A stretch of 45,412 bases of DNA from Tissierellia bacterium (GCA_012728295.1 JAAYFJ010000063.1:1-45412), one strand, 5' to 3'. Counted from the first letter of the stretch, positions 16,451 to 25,188 are shown. Numbers and translations are program-made. The notes: generated by a model not told the origin, from the letters alone.

Positions 16451-16491
16451 AAATAGGCTGTGATTAACTTTTTGGTTAACACAGCTTATTT
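16451..16491 (+). terminator. Hairpin after pcp
   Basis: AAATA-GCTGTG-TTAAC pairs with GTTAA-CACAGC-TATTT with two single-base mismatches or bulges. The following bases are A/T rich but have no clean T tract, so termination is likely but not certain. The rest of the gap to 16663 shows nothing recognisable. Confidence 0.5.
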
Positions 16492-16663
16492 ATATTCTGC
16501 AATATTTCCCACTGTAAAATCCCTTGATATATATCCTTCAGGTGTTTGAGCTCTATCCATATGTTTGCTAGGTTCAAAGTTTTCATAATTCTTAGCTTCC
16601 AACACCAATATATCACTGAACTCAATATTAGAAATAATATATATAAACTACCTCTATTTCTAA

Positions 16664-16687
16664 ACGACGGGTCATATGACCCGTCGT
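16664..16687 (-). terminator. Perfect 24-base palindrome at the end of the rae1 operon
   Basis: ACGACGGGTCAT is followed directly by its reverse complement. It abuts the rae1 stop codon (16690-16688). On the minus strand only TTTAG follows, so it is a GC-rich hairpin with a poor U tract. It probably terminates or protects the 3' end of the gltX-rae1 transcript. Confidence 0.55.
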
Positions 16688-17215
16688 CTACTCTCTGATT
16701 TTTTTCTTCATAGCCTTCTTCAAAGTATCTTTCCATTTTTCTTCTCTAAAGGTAATATGATAATTATTTTTTATGTTTGTAATTTTTTGTTTTCGCTTTG
16801 CTTCTGCAAATCTGTCTTCTATCTCAGCTTCCAATTCCCTTGCAGAAACTCTTATTCCTCCGCGTGATAAAATTACTTCCTGTTCTATGCGATCAGATGT
16901 GGCAACTCTTATTCGTCTTTCTCTACCGTATCGGTCTAAATATTGTTCTATATACTGATCTGCAGTCATTAGCTCTTCAGTAAATACTACATTTATTCCA
17001 CGCAAGGTTTCTTCATTTGTATAACGACCTTTAACTTTATAGGCGTCAAATACTACTGTGATCTCATAATTGCTATAATGCGCATATTCTGCCAAAATAT
17101 GAATTAGTTTGTCCCGTGCTTCCTCAAGGGACTGTTCTTTAGAGTCTTCAAGAGAGGTCCAACTATTTATTATATTGTACCCATCCACCATAAGCAACTC
17201 TTTTTGCCTAGCCAT
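16688..17215 (-). CDS. rae1: NYN/PIN-domain ribonuclease (YacP/Rae1)
   Basis: Homologue of B. subtilis Rae1 (YacP), a ribosome-associated endoribonuclease. The PIN-like fold is marked by LLMVDGYNIINSW (7-19) with the catalytic Asp, VVFDAYK near residue 60 and TSDRIEQEVILSRGG near 106-120. The C-terminal 40 residues are lysine-rich (KKAMKKKIRE at the end), suitable for RNA contact. 175 residues. It overlaps the end of rlmB by 8 bases and is the last gene of the gltX-cysS-mrnC-thyX-rlmB-rae1 operon, a gene order common in Firmicutes, where sigH often follows; sigH is not here. Confidence 0.88.
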   Translation of the reverse strand: MARQKELLMVDGYNIINSWTSLEDSKEQSLEEARDKLIHILAEYAHYSNYEITVVFDAYKVKGRYTNEETLRGINVVFTEELMTADQYIEQYLDRYGRERRIRVATSDRIEQEVILSRGGIRVSARELEAEIEDRFAEAKRKQKITNIKNNYHITFREEKWKDTLKKAMKKKIRE

Positions 17216-17948
17216 GGCTTTTTTGCTCCTGTCTTACCGATTCATATATTAATATAGCAGCAGCATTAGATGCATTTAACGAGTTTATCTGTCCAAACAT
17301 CGGCAATGAAACCACTACATCACAGTGCTCTCTAACTTTTTTACCAACGCCTTTCCCCTCTCCTCCCACAACTAATGCTAGGGCTCCTGTTAAATCCACA
17401 TCATAGGGGGTGGATTCTCCTCCCATATCAGCACAATAAATCCATAAGCCCTTATCTTTAAGATAATCAATGGTGTCGCTAATATTAACGACCCTAGCCA
17501 CAGGCATATACTCCACAGCACCAGCAGAGGTTCTAATTACTGTGTCGGTAACTGAAACACTTCGTCTTTCTGGGATAATAATTCCATGGAATCCTGCACA
17601 TTCAGCAGTTCTTATTATTGCACCTAAATTATGTGGGTCTTCTAATCCGTCTAGTATAACAAGCTTTGGTTTTTTCCCTGCTCGCTCTGCTCTCTCCAAT
17701 ATTTCATCTACTGTCTGATAGCTAAAATCCGTAACTATCGCCACCACACCTTGGTGCTTTCCACCTTCTGCCATTTCATCTAGTTTTTCTGCAGGAACTG
17801 TGAAAATTGGCACGCCCATAGCTTTGGCTTTCCCCAATAATTTCAATATTGACCCATGTTTTTCGCCTTCAACTACATATAGACGATCTACAGGTTTGCC
17901 TGCTTTTAATCTCTCCATAATAGGATTACGCCCGATGCTTAGTGCCAT
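17208..17948 (-). CDS. rlmB: 23S rRNA (guanosine-2'-O-)-methyltransferase RlmB
   Basis: SpoU-class (SPOUT) methyltransferase that 2'-O-methylates a guanosine in the peptidyl-transferase region of 23S rRNA (G2251 in E. coli). The three SpoU motifs are intact: LDGLEDPHNLGAIIRTAE, VVGGEGKGVG and SLPMFGQINSLNASNAAAI. The N-terminal YVVEGEKHG substrate-binding L30e-like part is also present. 246 residues. ATG at 17948 follows AGGGGAGGAA in the end of thyX, one base after its stop, so translation is coupled. Operon position between mrnC/thyX and rae1 supports RlmB rather than another SpoU enzyme. Confidence 0.92.
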   Translation of the reverse strand: MALSIGRNPIMERLKAGKPVDRLYVVEGEKHGSILKLLGKAKAMGVPIFTVPAEKLDEMAEGGKHQGVVAIVTDFSYQTVDEILERAERAGKKPKLVILDGLEDPHNLGAIIRTAECAGFHGIIIPERRSVSVTDTVIRTSAGAVEYMPVARVVNISDTIDYLKDKGLWIYCADMGGESTPYDVDLTGALALVVGGEGKGVGKKVREHCDVVVSLPMFGQINSLNASNAAAILIYESVRQEQKSHG

Positions 17949-17949
17949 A

Positions 17950-18717
17950 TTATTCCTCCCCTAAGTGCTTAAATTTTTCTCTTATCTCCACTATTCTTCC
18001 ACAAGTCATAGCACCTTCTGGACAAGGTCCTCCCACACAAGATGGACCTGCGTTGGCAAAAATTGTAGGACAAACTGCTTTAACACATTTTAACATTTCA
18101 GTTGCCATTTCTCTTATTTCCCACTGTGCTCTCTCACAACATCTCAAATTAAAAAAATGGATTAAACTTCTAGCATTCATAGTCACTACGATTTTAGTTT
18201 CACAGGCGTTAGGGAAAACGTATCTGGCGTCTTCGATAGCCTGTTTTTGTGCCATTCTCTTCGCCTCAGACTCCTTACGTCCCATCTTAATCAATTTATC
18301 ATAATGCCTTGGAAAAAGTTTTTCAGTCAAAGCAACATATGCTTGTCTATCGTCTTCCATAGCTTTTTTGAATATCTCCGCTGCTTCTTCATCCTCCGCT
18401 ATAGCTGGAGGAATAATATATTCAAAATTTTCTAAAGTTACATACCTCTGAGATTGCTGAGAGTAGCTGGCAATTCTATGTCGCACTAACTGGGGGGTTA
18501 AAGTTCTGGCTACTCCTTCAATTCCAAAGGTAAAGCTAATATGCTCCACAGGACTTGCATGTCCTAAATCGGTAAGCAAGTTCAGAAATCGTTCAACTGC
18601 TGCATCATCTTGTTTCTCCTCAATAGCTTCTATACCCACTTGAGAATAGCAAAGCTTAGCTGCTGATGCCACTAATTTTTCCCCATCGGGAGTATATCGT
18701 AATAAACTTACTTTCAT
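17950..18717 (-). CDS. thyX: Flavin-dependent thymidylate synthase
   Basis: Makes dTMP from dUMP with methylene-tetrahydrofolate, FAD and NADPH, without needing ThyA. The ThyX motif RHRxxSxxxxSxR is exact at residues 79-91 ([13 protein letters not shown]). The DARYVFPNA and [13 protein letters not shown] segments that bind dUMP are also present. 255 residues. It starts 1 base after mrnC, with GGAGGG upstream. The C terminus carries several extra cysteines (MTCG, GGPC), a feature seen in some clostridial ThyX proteins. Placement inside an RNA-processing operon is common in Clostridia. Confidence 0.95.
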   Translation of the reverse strand: MKVSLLRYTPDGEKLVASAAKLCYSQVGIEAIEEKQDDAAVERFLNLLTDLGHASPVEHISFTFGIEGVARTLTPQLVRHRIASYSQQSQRYVTLENFEYIIPPAIAEDEEAAEIFKKAMEDDRQAYVALTEKLFPRHYDKLIKMGRKESEAKRMAQKQAIEDARYVFPNACETKIVVTMNARSLIHFFNLRCCERAQWEIREMATEMLKCVKAVCPTIFANAGPSCVGGPCPEGAMTCGRIVEIREKFKHLGEE

Positions 18718-18718
18718 A

Positions 18719-19141
18719 CTATCCCTCCATACCTAATTGAAACAGCTTTAAAATACGCTCTTCCCTTTTCATTAAATACAAATATCCAAACAACGCCTCT
18801 AATCCCGTTGCTGCTCTATATTCTCCCACAGTCATGTTCTTTGCCATAGTATAGCTGTGAGCATTTCTACCACGTCTAAAAATAGATTCCTCTTCTTCAT
18901 CAAGGTGAGACTTTATGCTTTCATAGAATTTTAACTGGCCCTTTGCACTCACCTTGCCAGAGGATAATCTATGCAGTTTTTGAGTAGATAACCCCCTTTT
19001 CACTACATAGGTGCGAACTAACAGCTCATAGACTCCATCTCCAACATATGCCCATACTAAAGGGGACATCATTCGGATGTCCTCCTCAGTAAGTCCGTCA
19101 TTCACCATTCTAAAAAAACTTGAATCTAACGTTTTTTCCAT
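18719..19141 (-). CDS. mrnC: Mini-ribonuclease III
   Basis: RNase III catalytic domain without the double-stranded RNA-binding domain; in B. subtilis it matures 23S rRNA. The visible core is [16 protein letters not shown] with the metal-binding Asp, [14 protein letters not shown], and the second acidic region [15 protein letters not shown]. 140 residues, typical. It overlaps the end of cysS by 16 bases and has only a weak AAAGG ribosome site, so it probably relies on translational coupling. Confidence 0.92.
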   Translation of the reverse strand: MEKTLDSSFFRMVNDGLTEEDIRMMSPLVWAYVGDGVYELLVRTYVVKRGLSTQKLHRLSSGKVSAKGQLKFYESIKSHLDEEEESIFRRGRNAHSYTMAKNMTVGEYRAATGLEALFGYLYLMKREERILKLFQLGMEG

Positions 19142-20517
19142 ACAGTGCCTTTCGAAGTGTCTTCTATCTCATAACCTTTATCTAAAATAAGCTCTCTTAT
19201 TTCGTCAGCTCTATTAAAGTCTTTATTTTTTCTAGCTTCTGCTCTCTCTTCAACTAGTGCTTTTATTTCATCATCATCGTAATCTTCCGCTTGTTTCTTT
19301 AAGATTCCCAGCACTGCAGATAATTTCATAAATACATTATAGAAAGTCTCTACTTCTTTTTTATTAGATTTCTCATTAAAGTTAGAGTTGGCATAGCGCG
19401 CCATGTCAAACAAAGATGCCATCGCACCAGCTGTGTTTAAATCATCATCCATGTGACGAATGAACTCGGCCTCAAATTTTTCAACTTCTTCAATAGCCCC
19501 GGTCATAACATCATTCTCAACTGCTTCTTCTAAAACAGCCACCATATGGTCTTTAGCATTATATAATCTTCTTAAGCCCTGCTTAGCATGATCCATCGTC
19601 TCTCTACTATAATCCAATGGAGTTCTATAGTGTGCTGATAATAAGAAAAATCTCAAAACCTCATAATCATATTCTTTAACCACGTCTTTGATGGTAAAGA
19701 AATTCCCCAAAGATTTGCTCATCTTCTCTTTATCTACAGTAATCATGCCATTATGCAACCAATATTTTGCAAAAGGCTTGCAGTTCAAGGTTTCAGATTG
19801 AGCTATTTCATTTTCATGGTGAGGGAATTGCAAGTCCTCTCCACCAGAGTGAATGTCTATAGTTTCTCCCAATAGAGTTTTTGCCATTACGGAACATTCA
19901 ATATGCCATCCCGGTCTACCAGCTCCCCATGGACTTTCCCATGAAGGCTCGCCAGTTTTTTTTGTCTTCCACAAAACAAAATCCATAGGATTGCGTTTGT
20001 CTTCATTAATATCTACTCTGGCTCCACTTTGTAAGTCTTCTATATTTTTCTTAGATAACTTTCCGTAATCCTTAGCAGAATCTATGTTAAAGTACACATT
20101 ACCTGCTACCTCATAGGCTGCTCCCATGTCTATTAATCCTTGAATAAACTCAATCATTGGAGCAATATATTCTGTAGCTCTTGGATTGATCGTCTTATAG
20201 TCATACAGGTTCAAACCTTTGGCATCTTCCATAAAAGCGGCAATATATGTTTCTGCAATCTGCTCAGAAGTTACGCCTTCTTCGTTGGCTCTGTTGATTA
20301 TTTTATCATCAATATCAGTGAAGTTTACGACAAAATCTACATCATATCCACGATAAATAAAGTAACGACGTAGAGTGTCAAATGTTACCAATGGTCTAGC
20401 ATTGCCCACGTGAATGTAGTTATACACCGTAGGCCCGCAATTGTACATGGCAACTTTATCTTTTTTAACAGGAATAAATTCTTCCTTTGTGCGAGTAAGG
20501 GTGTTATAAAGTTTCAT
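19126..20517 (-). CDS. cysS: Cysteinyl-tRNA synthetase
   Basis: Class I aminoacyl-tRNA synthetase that charges tRNA-Cys. The zinc-binding Cys of YNCGPTVYNYIHVGNAR (HIGH-like HVGN), the second zinc region WHIECSVMA with GGEDLQFPHHENEIAQ, and KEKMSKSLGN (KMSKS) are all present. 463 residues, complete. ATG at 20517 follows AGGAGA. It begins 11 bases after gltX and overlaps mrnC. No cysE lies between gltX and cysS, unlike in B. subtilis. No T-box leader was seen between gltX and cysS; the gap is too short. Confidence 0.97.
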   Translation of the reverse strand: MKLYNTLTRTKEEFIPVKKDKVAMYNCGPTVYNYIHVGNARPLVTFDTLRRYFIYRGYDVDFVVNFTDIDDKIINRANEEGVTSEQIAETYIAAFMEDAKGLNLYDYKTINPRATEYIAPMIEFIQGLIDMGAAYEVAGNVYFNIDSAKDYGKLSKKNIEDLQSGARVDINEDKRNPMDFVLWKTKKTGEPSWESPWGAGRPGWHIECSVMAKTLLGETIDIHSGGEDLQFPHHENEIAQSETLNCKPFAKYWLHNGMITVDKEKMSKSLGNFFTIKDVVKEYDYEVLRFFLLSAHYRTPLDYSRETMDHAKQGLRRLYNAKDHMVAVLEEAVENDVMTGAIEEVEKFEAEFIRHMDDDLNTAGAMASLFDMARYANSNFNEKSNKKEVETFYNVFMKLSAVLGILKKQAEDYDDDEIKALVEERAEARKNKDFNRADEIRELILDKGYEIEDTSKGTVWKKR

Positions 20518-20528
20518 CGTTTTCTCCT

Positions 20529-22004
20529 TTATCTTCCTAAAATTTTATTAGTATCTTTCAGTCGCTTTATTATCTCTTCATTTCCTAATAGTCTAAGCAA
20601 GTTCGTCAAATCCGGACCGTGAAGTTGTCCAGTCAATGCGATTCTAGTGGGCATAAATAAGTTTTTGCCTTTTATTCCCGTTTCCTTTTGAACTGATTTT
20701 AGCAAACCAGTTACTAACTCTTCGTTAAATTCAGCTTCTTCTACCTTGGTAATTAGAGTATCTAGTAATAATGGGACCTGCTCTCCCTGAAGCATTTCCA
20801 TAGCCTCACCTTCCGGAATAGGATGAGTGAAAACAGCCATAGATCGATCTACTACATCTGCCAGTGTCTGCATACCTTCTTTTACAGTGTCTAGTAATAG
20901 TACTAGCCAATCATGTCTTTGAGAAATCTCCTCAGCAGTCATCAGTTCTGCTTCCAATAGATACGGAGCACAAAGCTCTGCTAGCTCTTCACCTGGTTTT
21001 ACTTTAATATATTGTTGGTTTACCCAGTTCAATTTATCTAAGTCGAAGATTCCACCGGTTTTAGAAACTCTATCCAGTGTGAAATGTTCTACCAACTCTT
21101 CTAATGTGAATAATTCCCTATTATCCTCAGGGCTCCATCCAATTAACGCCAAATAGTTGATAATTCCCTCAGGTAGATATCCTTTTGCGCGGAAGTCCTC
21201 AACCGCCACATCCCCTTGTCTCTTGCTCAATTTCTTTCTGTCTTTATTTAGGACTGTAGGCAAGTGAACATATGTTGGCTCTGGATATCCCATCATTCTA
21301 TATAAACAGATGTGCTTAGGCGTAGATGGCAACCATTCTTCACCTCTAATAATATGGCTTATTCCCATTGACTCGTCATCCACCACCACAGCTAAATGAT
21401 ATGTCGGGAAACCATCTGATTTCAATAGAACTTGGTCATCCATATCGGCTGTATTGATGGTTATTTTACCACGGATTAAGTCTTCAAATACAATATCTTC
21501 GTTGTGAGGTAACTTCATGCGCACAACATACTTTTCTCCTGCATCAATGCGCGCTTGAGCTTCTTCTTTAGTCAAGCCTCTACAAAATCCATCATATCTT
21601 GGAATATTTCCCTTGATTCTCTGCTCTTCTCTAACCTCATCTAATCGTTCTTTAGTGCAAAAACAGTGGTATGCATCACCTTGCTCCAATAGCTTATCTA
21701 CAGCTTTATGGTAACTTCCCAGTCTTTTCGATTGAATATATGGTCCACAATCTCCAACCTCAGTAACTTCACCGTCTTTACATACAACTCCCTCATTGTG
21801 ATGAAGGCCGGACCAATCCAGGGCTTCTAATAAATTCTCAATTGCCCCTTCAACAAATCTTGTCTGATCTGTATCTTCTATTCTCAATAAATAATCTCCA
21901 CCGTGTTGCTTCGCAAAAAGGTAGTTGTATAAAGCTGTCCTAAGTCCACCTATATGCATGTATCCCGTTGGACTTGGAGCAAATCTTACTCTTACTCGTT
22001 TCAT
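20529..22004 (-). CDS. gltX: Glutamyl-tRNA synthetase
   Basis: Class I synthetase that charges tRNA-Glu (and, in most Firmicutes, tRNA-Gln for later amidation). RFAPSPTGYMHIGG holds the HIGH motif, and KKLSKRQGDVAVEDF the KMSKS motif (LSKRQ). The zinc-type cysteines HCFC...YDGFCRG near residues 110-143 are visible. 491 residues, full length. ATG at 22004 after AGGGGG. First gene of the leftward operon through rae1. Confidence 0.97.
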   Translation of the reverse strand: MKRVRVRFAPSPTGYMHIGGLRTALYNYLFAKQHGGDYLLRIEDTDQTRFVEGAIENLLEALDWSGLHHNEGVVCKDGEVTEVGDCGPYIQSKRLGSYHKAVDKLLEQGDAYHCFCTKERLDEVREEQRIKGNIPRYDGFCRGLTKEEAQARIDAGEKYVVRMKLPHNEDIVFEDLIRGKITINTADMDDQVLLKSDGFPTYHLAVVVDDESMGISHIIRGEEWLPSTPKHICLYRMMGYPEPTYVHLPTVLNKDRKKLSKRQGDVAVEDFRAKGYLPEGIINYLALIGWSPEDNRELFTLEELVEHFTLDRVSKTGGIFDLDKLNWVNQQYIKVKPGEELAELCAPYLLEAELMTAEEISQRHDWLVLLLDTVKEGMQTLADVVDRSMAVFTHPIPEGEAMEMLQGEQVPLLLDTLITKVEEAEFNEELVTGLLKSVQKETGIKGKNLFMPTRIALTGQLHGPDLTNLLRLLGNEEIIKRLKDTNKILGR

Positions 22005-22095
22005 TGGGGCCCCCTATTTCTATTATTAATACAAATATACGTATATAATTACTATTTTCTTATATTAGTATACCACAATCTACGGGGAGATTCCC

Positions 22096-22130
22096 CATAA
22101 AAAAACAGGCGAAGGATACCTTCGCCTGTT
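22096..22130 (-). terminator. Terminator of the rpsF-ssb-rpsR operon
   Basis: A 12-bp stem (AACAGGCGAAGG / CCTTCGCCTGTT, 22104-22130) with a 3-base loop is followed on the minus strand by seven T. It directly follows the rpsR stop codon. Confidence 0.93.
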
Positions 22131-22138
22131 CGCGTTCA

Positions 22139-22366
22139 TTATTCTGCCGTATATGGCAGTAATGCAATTTGTCTTGCTCGTTTAATCGCCGTTGTAATTT
22201 CTCTTTGGTGTTTTGCACAAGCACCAGTTACACGACGAGGTAAAATTTTACCACGATCAGACACATATTTTCTCAGACGGTTAGCATCTTTGTAATCAAT
22301 CTTTGCATTTTTATCTGCACAGAAAGCACAAACTTTACGTCTGCTACGAAATCTGCGTTGTTGCAT
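22139..22366 (-). CDS. rpsR: Ribosomal protein S18 (zinc-binding form)
   Basis: Small-subunit protein that pairs with S6. The core [27 protein letters not shown] is split here only for brevity: [15 protein letters not shown] and [14 protein letters not shown] are canonical. VCAFCADK and ACAKHQ give three Cys and a His, the zinc-binding (C+) variant. The frame is open from ATG 22384, which overlaps the ssb stop, but that codon has no ribosome site. GAAAGGACG lies shortly before ATG 22366, which gives 75 residues, the normal S18 length. Third gene of the operon. Confidence 0.94.
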   Translation of the reverse strand: MQQRRFRSRRKVCAFCADKNAKIDYKDANRLRKYVSDRGKILPRRVTGACAKHQREITTAIKRARQIALLPYTAE

Positions 22367-22383
22367 TGTTGCACGTCCTTTCA

Positions 22384-22878
22384 TTAGAATGGAATATCAT
22401 CATTTTGATCGTCTATTGGATAGAAACCATCAATATCGCCTAAGCCATTATCTACTCCTGGTCCTCCAGGAAAATCATTTTGTGGTGAAGGTGCATATCC
22501 TTGGGAACGTGCTCCTCCTTGACCGCCTCTATTGCCATCTCCCCACTCTAAAAACTCCACTTGGCTAGCCACCACTTCGGTAGTATAGCGTTTTGTGCCG
22601 TCTTTAGCTTCATAGCTTCCGCTTTGAATTCTTCCGTGAACGCCAACCAAACGGCCTTTCACTAAGAACTGAGCGCAATTTTCAGCTTGTCTGCCCCAAA
22701 CTGTAATATTGATAAAATCGGCTGTAGGCTGATTTTTAGCTTCTAACTCCATCTTCTTATCGCGGGATAGTTGTTTGTCAACTGCTAAAGTAAATCTGGC
22801 TACGGCCGTACCCGACCCTGGCAAATAGCGTAGCTCGGGATCGCGGGTTAATCTTCCGATCAATACTGCTACATTCAT
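22384..22878 (-). CDS. ssb: Single-stranded DNA-binding protein
   Basis: OB-fold protein that coats single-stranded DNA and recruits partners through its acidic tail. [19 protein letters not shown] and [18 protein letters not shown] are canonical (residues 1-80). A glycine-rich linker (about 113-140) leads to the tail DDQNDDIPF, the conserved partner-binding end. 164 residues. It lies 19 bases after rpsF in the standard rpsF-ssb-rpsR order, controlled together with them. Confidence 0.97.
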   Translation of the reverse strand: MNVAVLIGRLTRDPELRYLPGSGTAVARFTLAVDKQLSRDKKMELEAKNQPTADFINITVWGRQAENCAQFLVKGRLVGVHGRIQSGSYEAKDGTKRYTTEVVASQVEFLEWGDGNRGGQGGARSQGYAPSPQNDFPGGPGVDNGLGDIDGFYPIDDQNDDIPF

Positions 22879-22897
22879 AGTATACCTATCCTTTCAA

Positions 22898-23191
22898 TTA
22901 ATCTTCAATCTTAACGATCATATGTCTCATAATGCCGTCTAAAATCTTAGCTACACGATCATACTCCTTCATTGCTGCAGGAGTAGCCTCTGCTTTAGTA
23001 TAGACATAGTAGCCTTCTGGAATATCGTTAATAAGGTAAGCAAGCTTTCTCATTCCCCACTCATTAACTTCTAACACTTTACCGTCAGCAACTATTATGC
23101 CTTGTAGACGCTCCATAAGTTGTTTTCTCTTCTCTTCTTCTAATGAAGGCTCGAAAATCATAACTATTTCGTACTCTCTCAAATCTTTCAC
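22898..23191 (-). CDS. rpsF: Ribosomal protein S6
   Basis: Small-subunit protein that forms a dimer with S18. YEIVMIFEPSLEEE at the start and GMRKLAYLINDIPEGYYV in the middle are diagnostic. 97 residues. It starts at GTG 23191 with only a weak AGGGA ribosome site, which suits a messenger under translational control by its own product. A hairpin with a CCG-containing loop directly upstream resembles the known S6:S18 leader. Confidence 0.95.
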   Translation of the reverse strand: MKDLREYEIVMIFEPSLEEEKRKQLMERLQGIIVADGKVLEVNEWGMRKLAYLINDIPEGYYVYTKAEATPAAMKEYDRVAKILDGIMRHMIVKIED

Positions 23192-23192
23192 A

Positions 23193-23228
23193 TCCCTGTG
23201 GACTAACGGCCCTTCTATGAGGGCAAGG
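23193..23228 (-). promoter_or_regulatory. Candidate S6:S18-binding leader of rpsF
   Basis: On the minus strand GCCCT and AGGGC can pair around CATAGA, with CCG immediately after the stem and pairing that continues toward CCACAGGG at the start codon. S6:S18 autoregulatory leaders in bacteria carry a conserved CCG next to such a stem. This is recognition by eye, not a covariance match. Confidence 0.45.
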
Positions 23229-23242
23229 ATTACATCCCAATT

Positions 23243-23271
23243 AGTATACCATCTTAGAGGTTAGTTTACAA
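23243..23271 (-). promoter_or_regulatory. Sigma-A promoter of the rpsF operon
   Basis: TTGTAA (23271-23266), a 17-base spacer and TATACT (23248-23243), about 50 bases before the rpsF start. Confidence 0.6.
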
Positions 23272-23354
23272 TAATTTTTATATTATTTTTTATTAGTAGA
23301 GATTCTAATGTGTATATAATACCCCAAATATCAACCCAGCATAGTTTTTCTTAT

Positions 23355-23843
23355 TTATTCAATTTTCATCTCAATAAACTTAATATAATTTACCAATCTC
23401 TGCTCATCTTCTCCTAAGGTTTCTACATAAGCAACAAACGAAAATTGATGGTTAACATCAGCATTGTCTTTATAGGAGCCTTCTCCATAAACATTATAGG
23501 CATTTTCTTTCTCATCTGACACATCAATTTTCAAATCTACAATAGATGTATATCTTTCAGTAATACAATTCAAGAAAAAGTCACATTGCCTATTCTTTAA
23601 GAAAAGTGCATAATACTCCTTAGTCATCCAAGGAGAAAAGCGTTCCTCAAAAACTTTCGCTAAGTTATTATGGTCGGTAGATTGAAAACTTCCCAATTCA
23701 CTATCCGTTACCTTAAACATAGCTTGAAATAAGCTTTCTACATTACTATAATCGTTGTCTGCCTGCCCTTGACACCCTGCTAGCACCATAATTAATAATA
23801 CAATCGCAAGACAATAAACCCTTTTTGCAATAAGCTTTCCCAC
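23355..23843 (-). CDS. Uncharacterised lipoprotein
   Basis: Signal peptide with KRVYCLAIVLLIMV and lipobox LAGC (lipidated Cys at about residue 24), so the mature protein is anchored outside the membrane. The rest (about 138 residues) is soluble and matches no family I know; it looks like an alpha+beta domain of the NTF2-like size class, which is only a guess. The open frame starts at TTG 23858, but that contains the GGAGGA ribosome site; GTG 23843, 7 bases after it, is the likely start and leaves no overlap with the preceding gene. Third of a three-gene cassette with a GDSL hydrolase and a membrane-anchored protein. Confidence 0.75.
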   Translation of the reverse strand: MGKLIAKRVYCLAIVLLIMVLAGCQGQADNDYSNVESLFQAMFKVTDSELGSFQSTDHNNLAKVFEERFSPWMTKEYYALFLKNRQCDFFLNCITERYTSIVDLKIDVSDEKENAYNVYGEGSYKDNADVNHQFSFVAYVETLGEDEQRLVNYIKFIEMKIE

Positions 23844-23844
23844 C

Positions 23845-24432
23845 TTAGCATCCTCCAAGACTTTCTCTAATATACGAATTAATACACTCTGCCATTATTT
23901 CATGAATCTCCTCTGTAGGATGAACCCCATCGGAAAAAAACGAACAGTAATTATCCGTTACTTTCTTATTGACCCATTCATTTAATTTTATCAAGTCCCA
24001 ATTATTTTGAATACACATTTCCTCAGTTAATACATTTAGTTTCTGCAAATTTTTACAATGAACAGTCTCTATTGGTAACCAACTGGATAGTTTATCATCT
24101 ATGCAAATACCCGGCTTAACATTAAGAGCAAAGATTGGTTTAACGTTTGCTTTCTCTATAGTTTTTCCAAGGCTTTCAAACGCTTCAACTATCTGCCCTG
24201 GAGTTCTATTATATAGTATCAAGTCATTTAATCCTGCTAATAACAGAACATAATCAGGCATTAAAGACAATACTTCATCTGCTAAATCACTTTGCATCAT
24301 AAAAGCCGGTCTTCCATTCTGGCCTCTTCCAATTACTTCCCAAGAAGATAGCTTTTTTAAATATCTAACATATCCACGCCTTACCCCAAACCCTGCCGTC
24401 AAACTATCTCCAAAGCAAATCAATCTTGTCAT
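23845..24432 (-). CDS. GDSL/SGNH-family hydrolase
   Basis: Serine esterase of the SGNH fold. Block I FGDSLTAGFG (7-16) has the nucleophile Ser, block III AGLNDLI the oxyanion Asn, and block V DGVHPT the Asp-His pair. No signal peptide or membrane segment, so it is cytosolic unless exported otherwise. 195 residues. Its ATG overlaps the stop of the preceding gene (ATGA), and a lipoprotein gene follows at once. Substrates of this family range over lipids, acetylated sugars and peptidoglycan; the neighbours do not say which. Confidence 0.85.
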   Translation of the reverse strand: MTRLICFGDSLTAGFGVRRGYVRYLKKLSSWEVIGRGQNGRPAFMMQSDLADEVLSLMPDYVLLLAGLNDLILYNRTPGQIVEAFESLGKTIEKANVKPIFALNVKPGICIDDKLSSWLPIETVHCKNLQKLNVLTEEMCIQNNWDLIKLNEWVNKKVTDNYCSFFSDGVHPTEEIHEIMAECINSYIRESLGGC

Positions 24433-24911
24433 TTTATCACACCTATTTCTTTTAGCGCCACTTCCAAATACTCTTGGACCTCTTGTTCATACTTTCCAAA
24501 TTTATAATATTGCTTCCCCCATCTGGCAACATAATGCAATCCACCTATGGTATCTCCTATATTTTCATCCTTAGCATTGACTATGGGAATAAATAAAAAG
24601 TTCCCCAATGCCTTGTCATCTTTATAATATATCAATTCAAATGTGGAGCCATCTCCAAATTTTGCTCCCTTTAATCCCTTTGTAATATTAGCAGGTATAC
24701 CAAAGGTTGTAATAAAATCCTCCGGTTCATTTAACTCTGCGGTATTGCCTTCAAAGCTTAGCACTATCCTATTAGCTGCTAATAGCGATTCTAAACTCAA
24801 CAACTCTTGCTTTTGCATATGCCCCTTATAAAACAAACTAAATGCAAAAATAAGTGTAATCAACGGCCATGCCATTTTTTTATTCTCTAAAGGATGGAAC
24901 CTCCACTTCAT
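24429..24911 (-). CDS. Uncharacterised membrane-anchored protein
   Basis: One N-terminal membrane segment (WPLITLIFAFSLFYKGH, about residues 15-31) followed by a soluble domain of about 125 residues, presumably outside the cell. The soluble part contains FEGNTAELNEPEDFITTFG and YYKDDKALGNFLFIPI and matches no family I recognise. ATG 24911 follows GGAGGT and is preferred to the TTG at 24923, which lies in that site. It is the first gene of the cassette, translationally coupled to the SGNH hydrolase by a 4-base overlap. The cassette is divergent from the thiamine operon. Confidence 0.65.
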   Translation of the reverse strand: MKWRFHPLENKKMAWPLITLIFAFSLFYKGHMQKQELLSLESLLAANRIVLSFEGNTAELNEPEDFITTFGIPANITKGLKGAKFGDGSTFELIYYKDDKALGNFLFIPIVNAKDENIGDTIGGLHYVARWGKQYYKFGKYEQEVQEYLEVALKEIGVIK

Positions 24912-24968
24912 AGCGACCTCCAATAACTAAAAAATATATTTTAAAGAAATCAATCATAATATATCTAT

Positions 24969-24997
24969 ATTGTATCAAAGCGTCAGGACTGTATCAA
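24969..24997 (-). promoter_or_regulatory. Promoter of the SGNH-hydrolase cassette
   Basis: TTGATA (24997-24992), a 17-base spacer and TACAAT (24974-24969) on the minus strand. Confidence 0.5.
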
Positions 24998-25046
24998 TGA
25001 TGCCTCTTAACATTATTTTTGTCTAAAGAATACTTGTTACCAAGCC

Positions 25047-25075
25047 TTGACAGCTTATTAATATACTTATATACT
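25047..25075 (+). promoter_or_regulatory. Sigma-A promoter of the thi operon
   Basis: TTGACA (25047-25052), a 17-base spacer and TATACT (25070-25075). The predicted start lies at the first bases of the TPP aptamer. Confidence 0.75.
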
Positions 25076-25077
25076 AT

Positions 25078-25148
25078 CTGTAAGCCGGGGTGCTAAACGC
25101 TGAGATTATACCCGTCGAACCTGTTGGTTAGGACCAGTGCAGGGAGCT
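25078..25148 (+). promoter_or_regulatory. TPP riboswitch aptamer (THI element)
   Basis: The conserved core is present in order: GGGGTGC, GCTGAGA, ACCCGTCGAACCTG, then GGTTAGGACCAGTGCAGGGA. These form the thiamine-pyrophosphate-binding three-way junction. The terminator that follows indicates transcriptional OFF control. Confidence 0.95.
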
Positions 25149-25164
25149 TTTTTATTAAGCATTC

Positions 25165-25188
25165 GACCGGCAAATTGCCGGTCTTTTT
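25165..25188 (+). terminator. Riboswitch-controlled terminator
   Basis: GACCGGC, AAATT, GCCGGTC followed by TTTTT. It lies between the TPP aptamer and thiS and is the likely expression platform, formed when TPP is bound. Confidence 0.88.

Noticed and set aside
16476..16736. 86-codon minus-strand frame overlapping rae1 and the gap
   Set aside because: It runs across the palindrome and the rae1 end in another frame, with no ribosome site or recognisable product.
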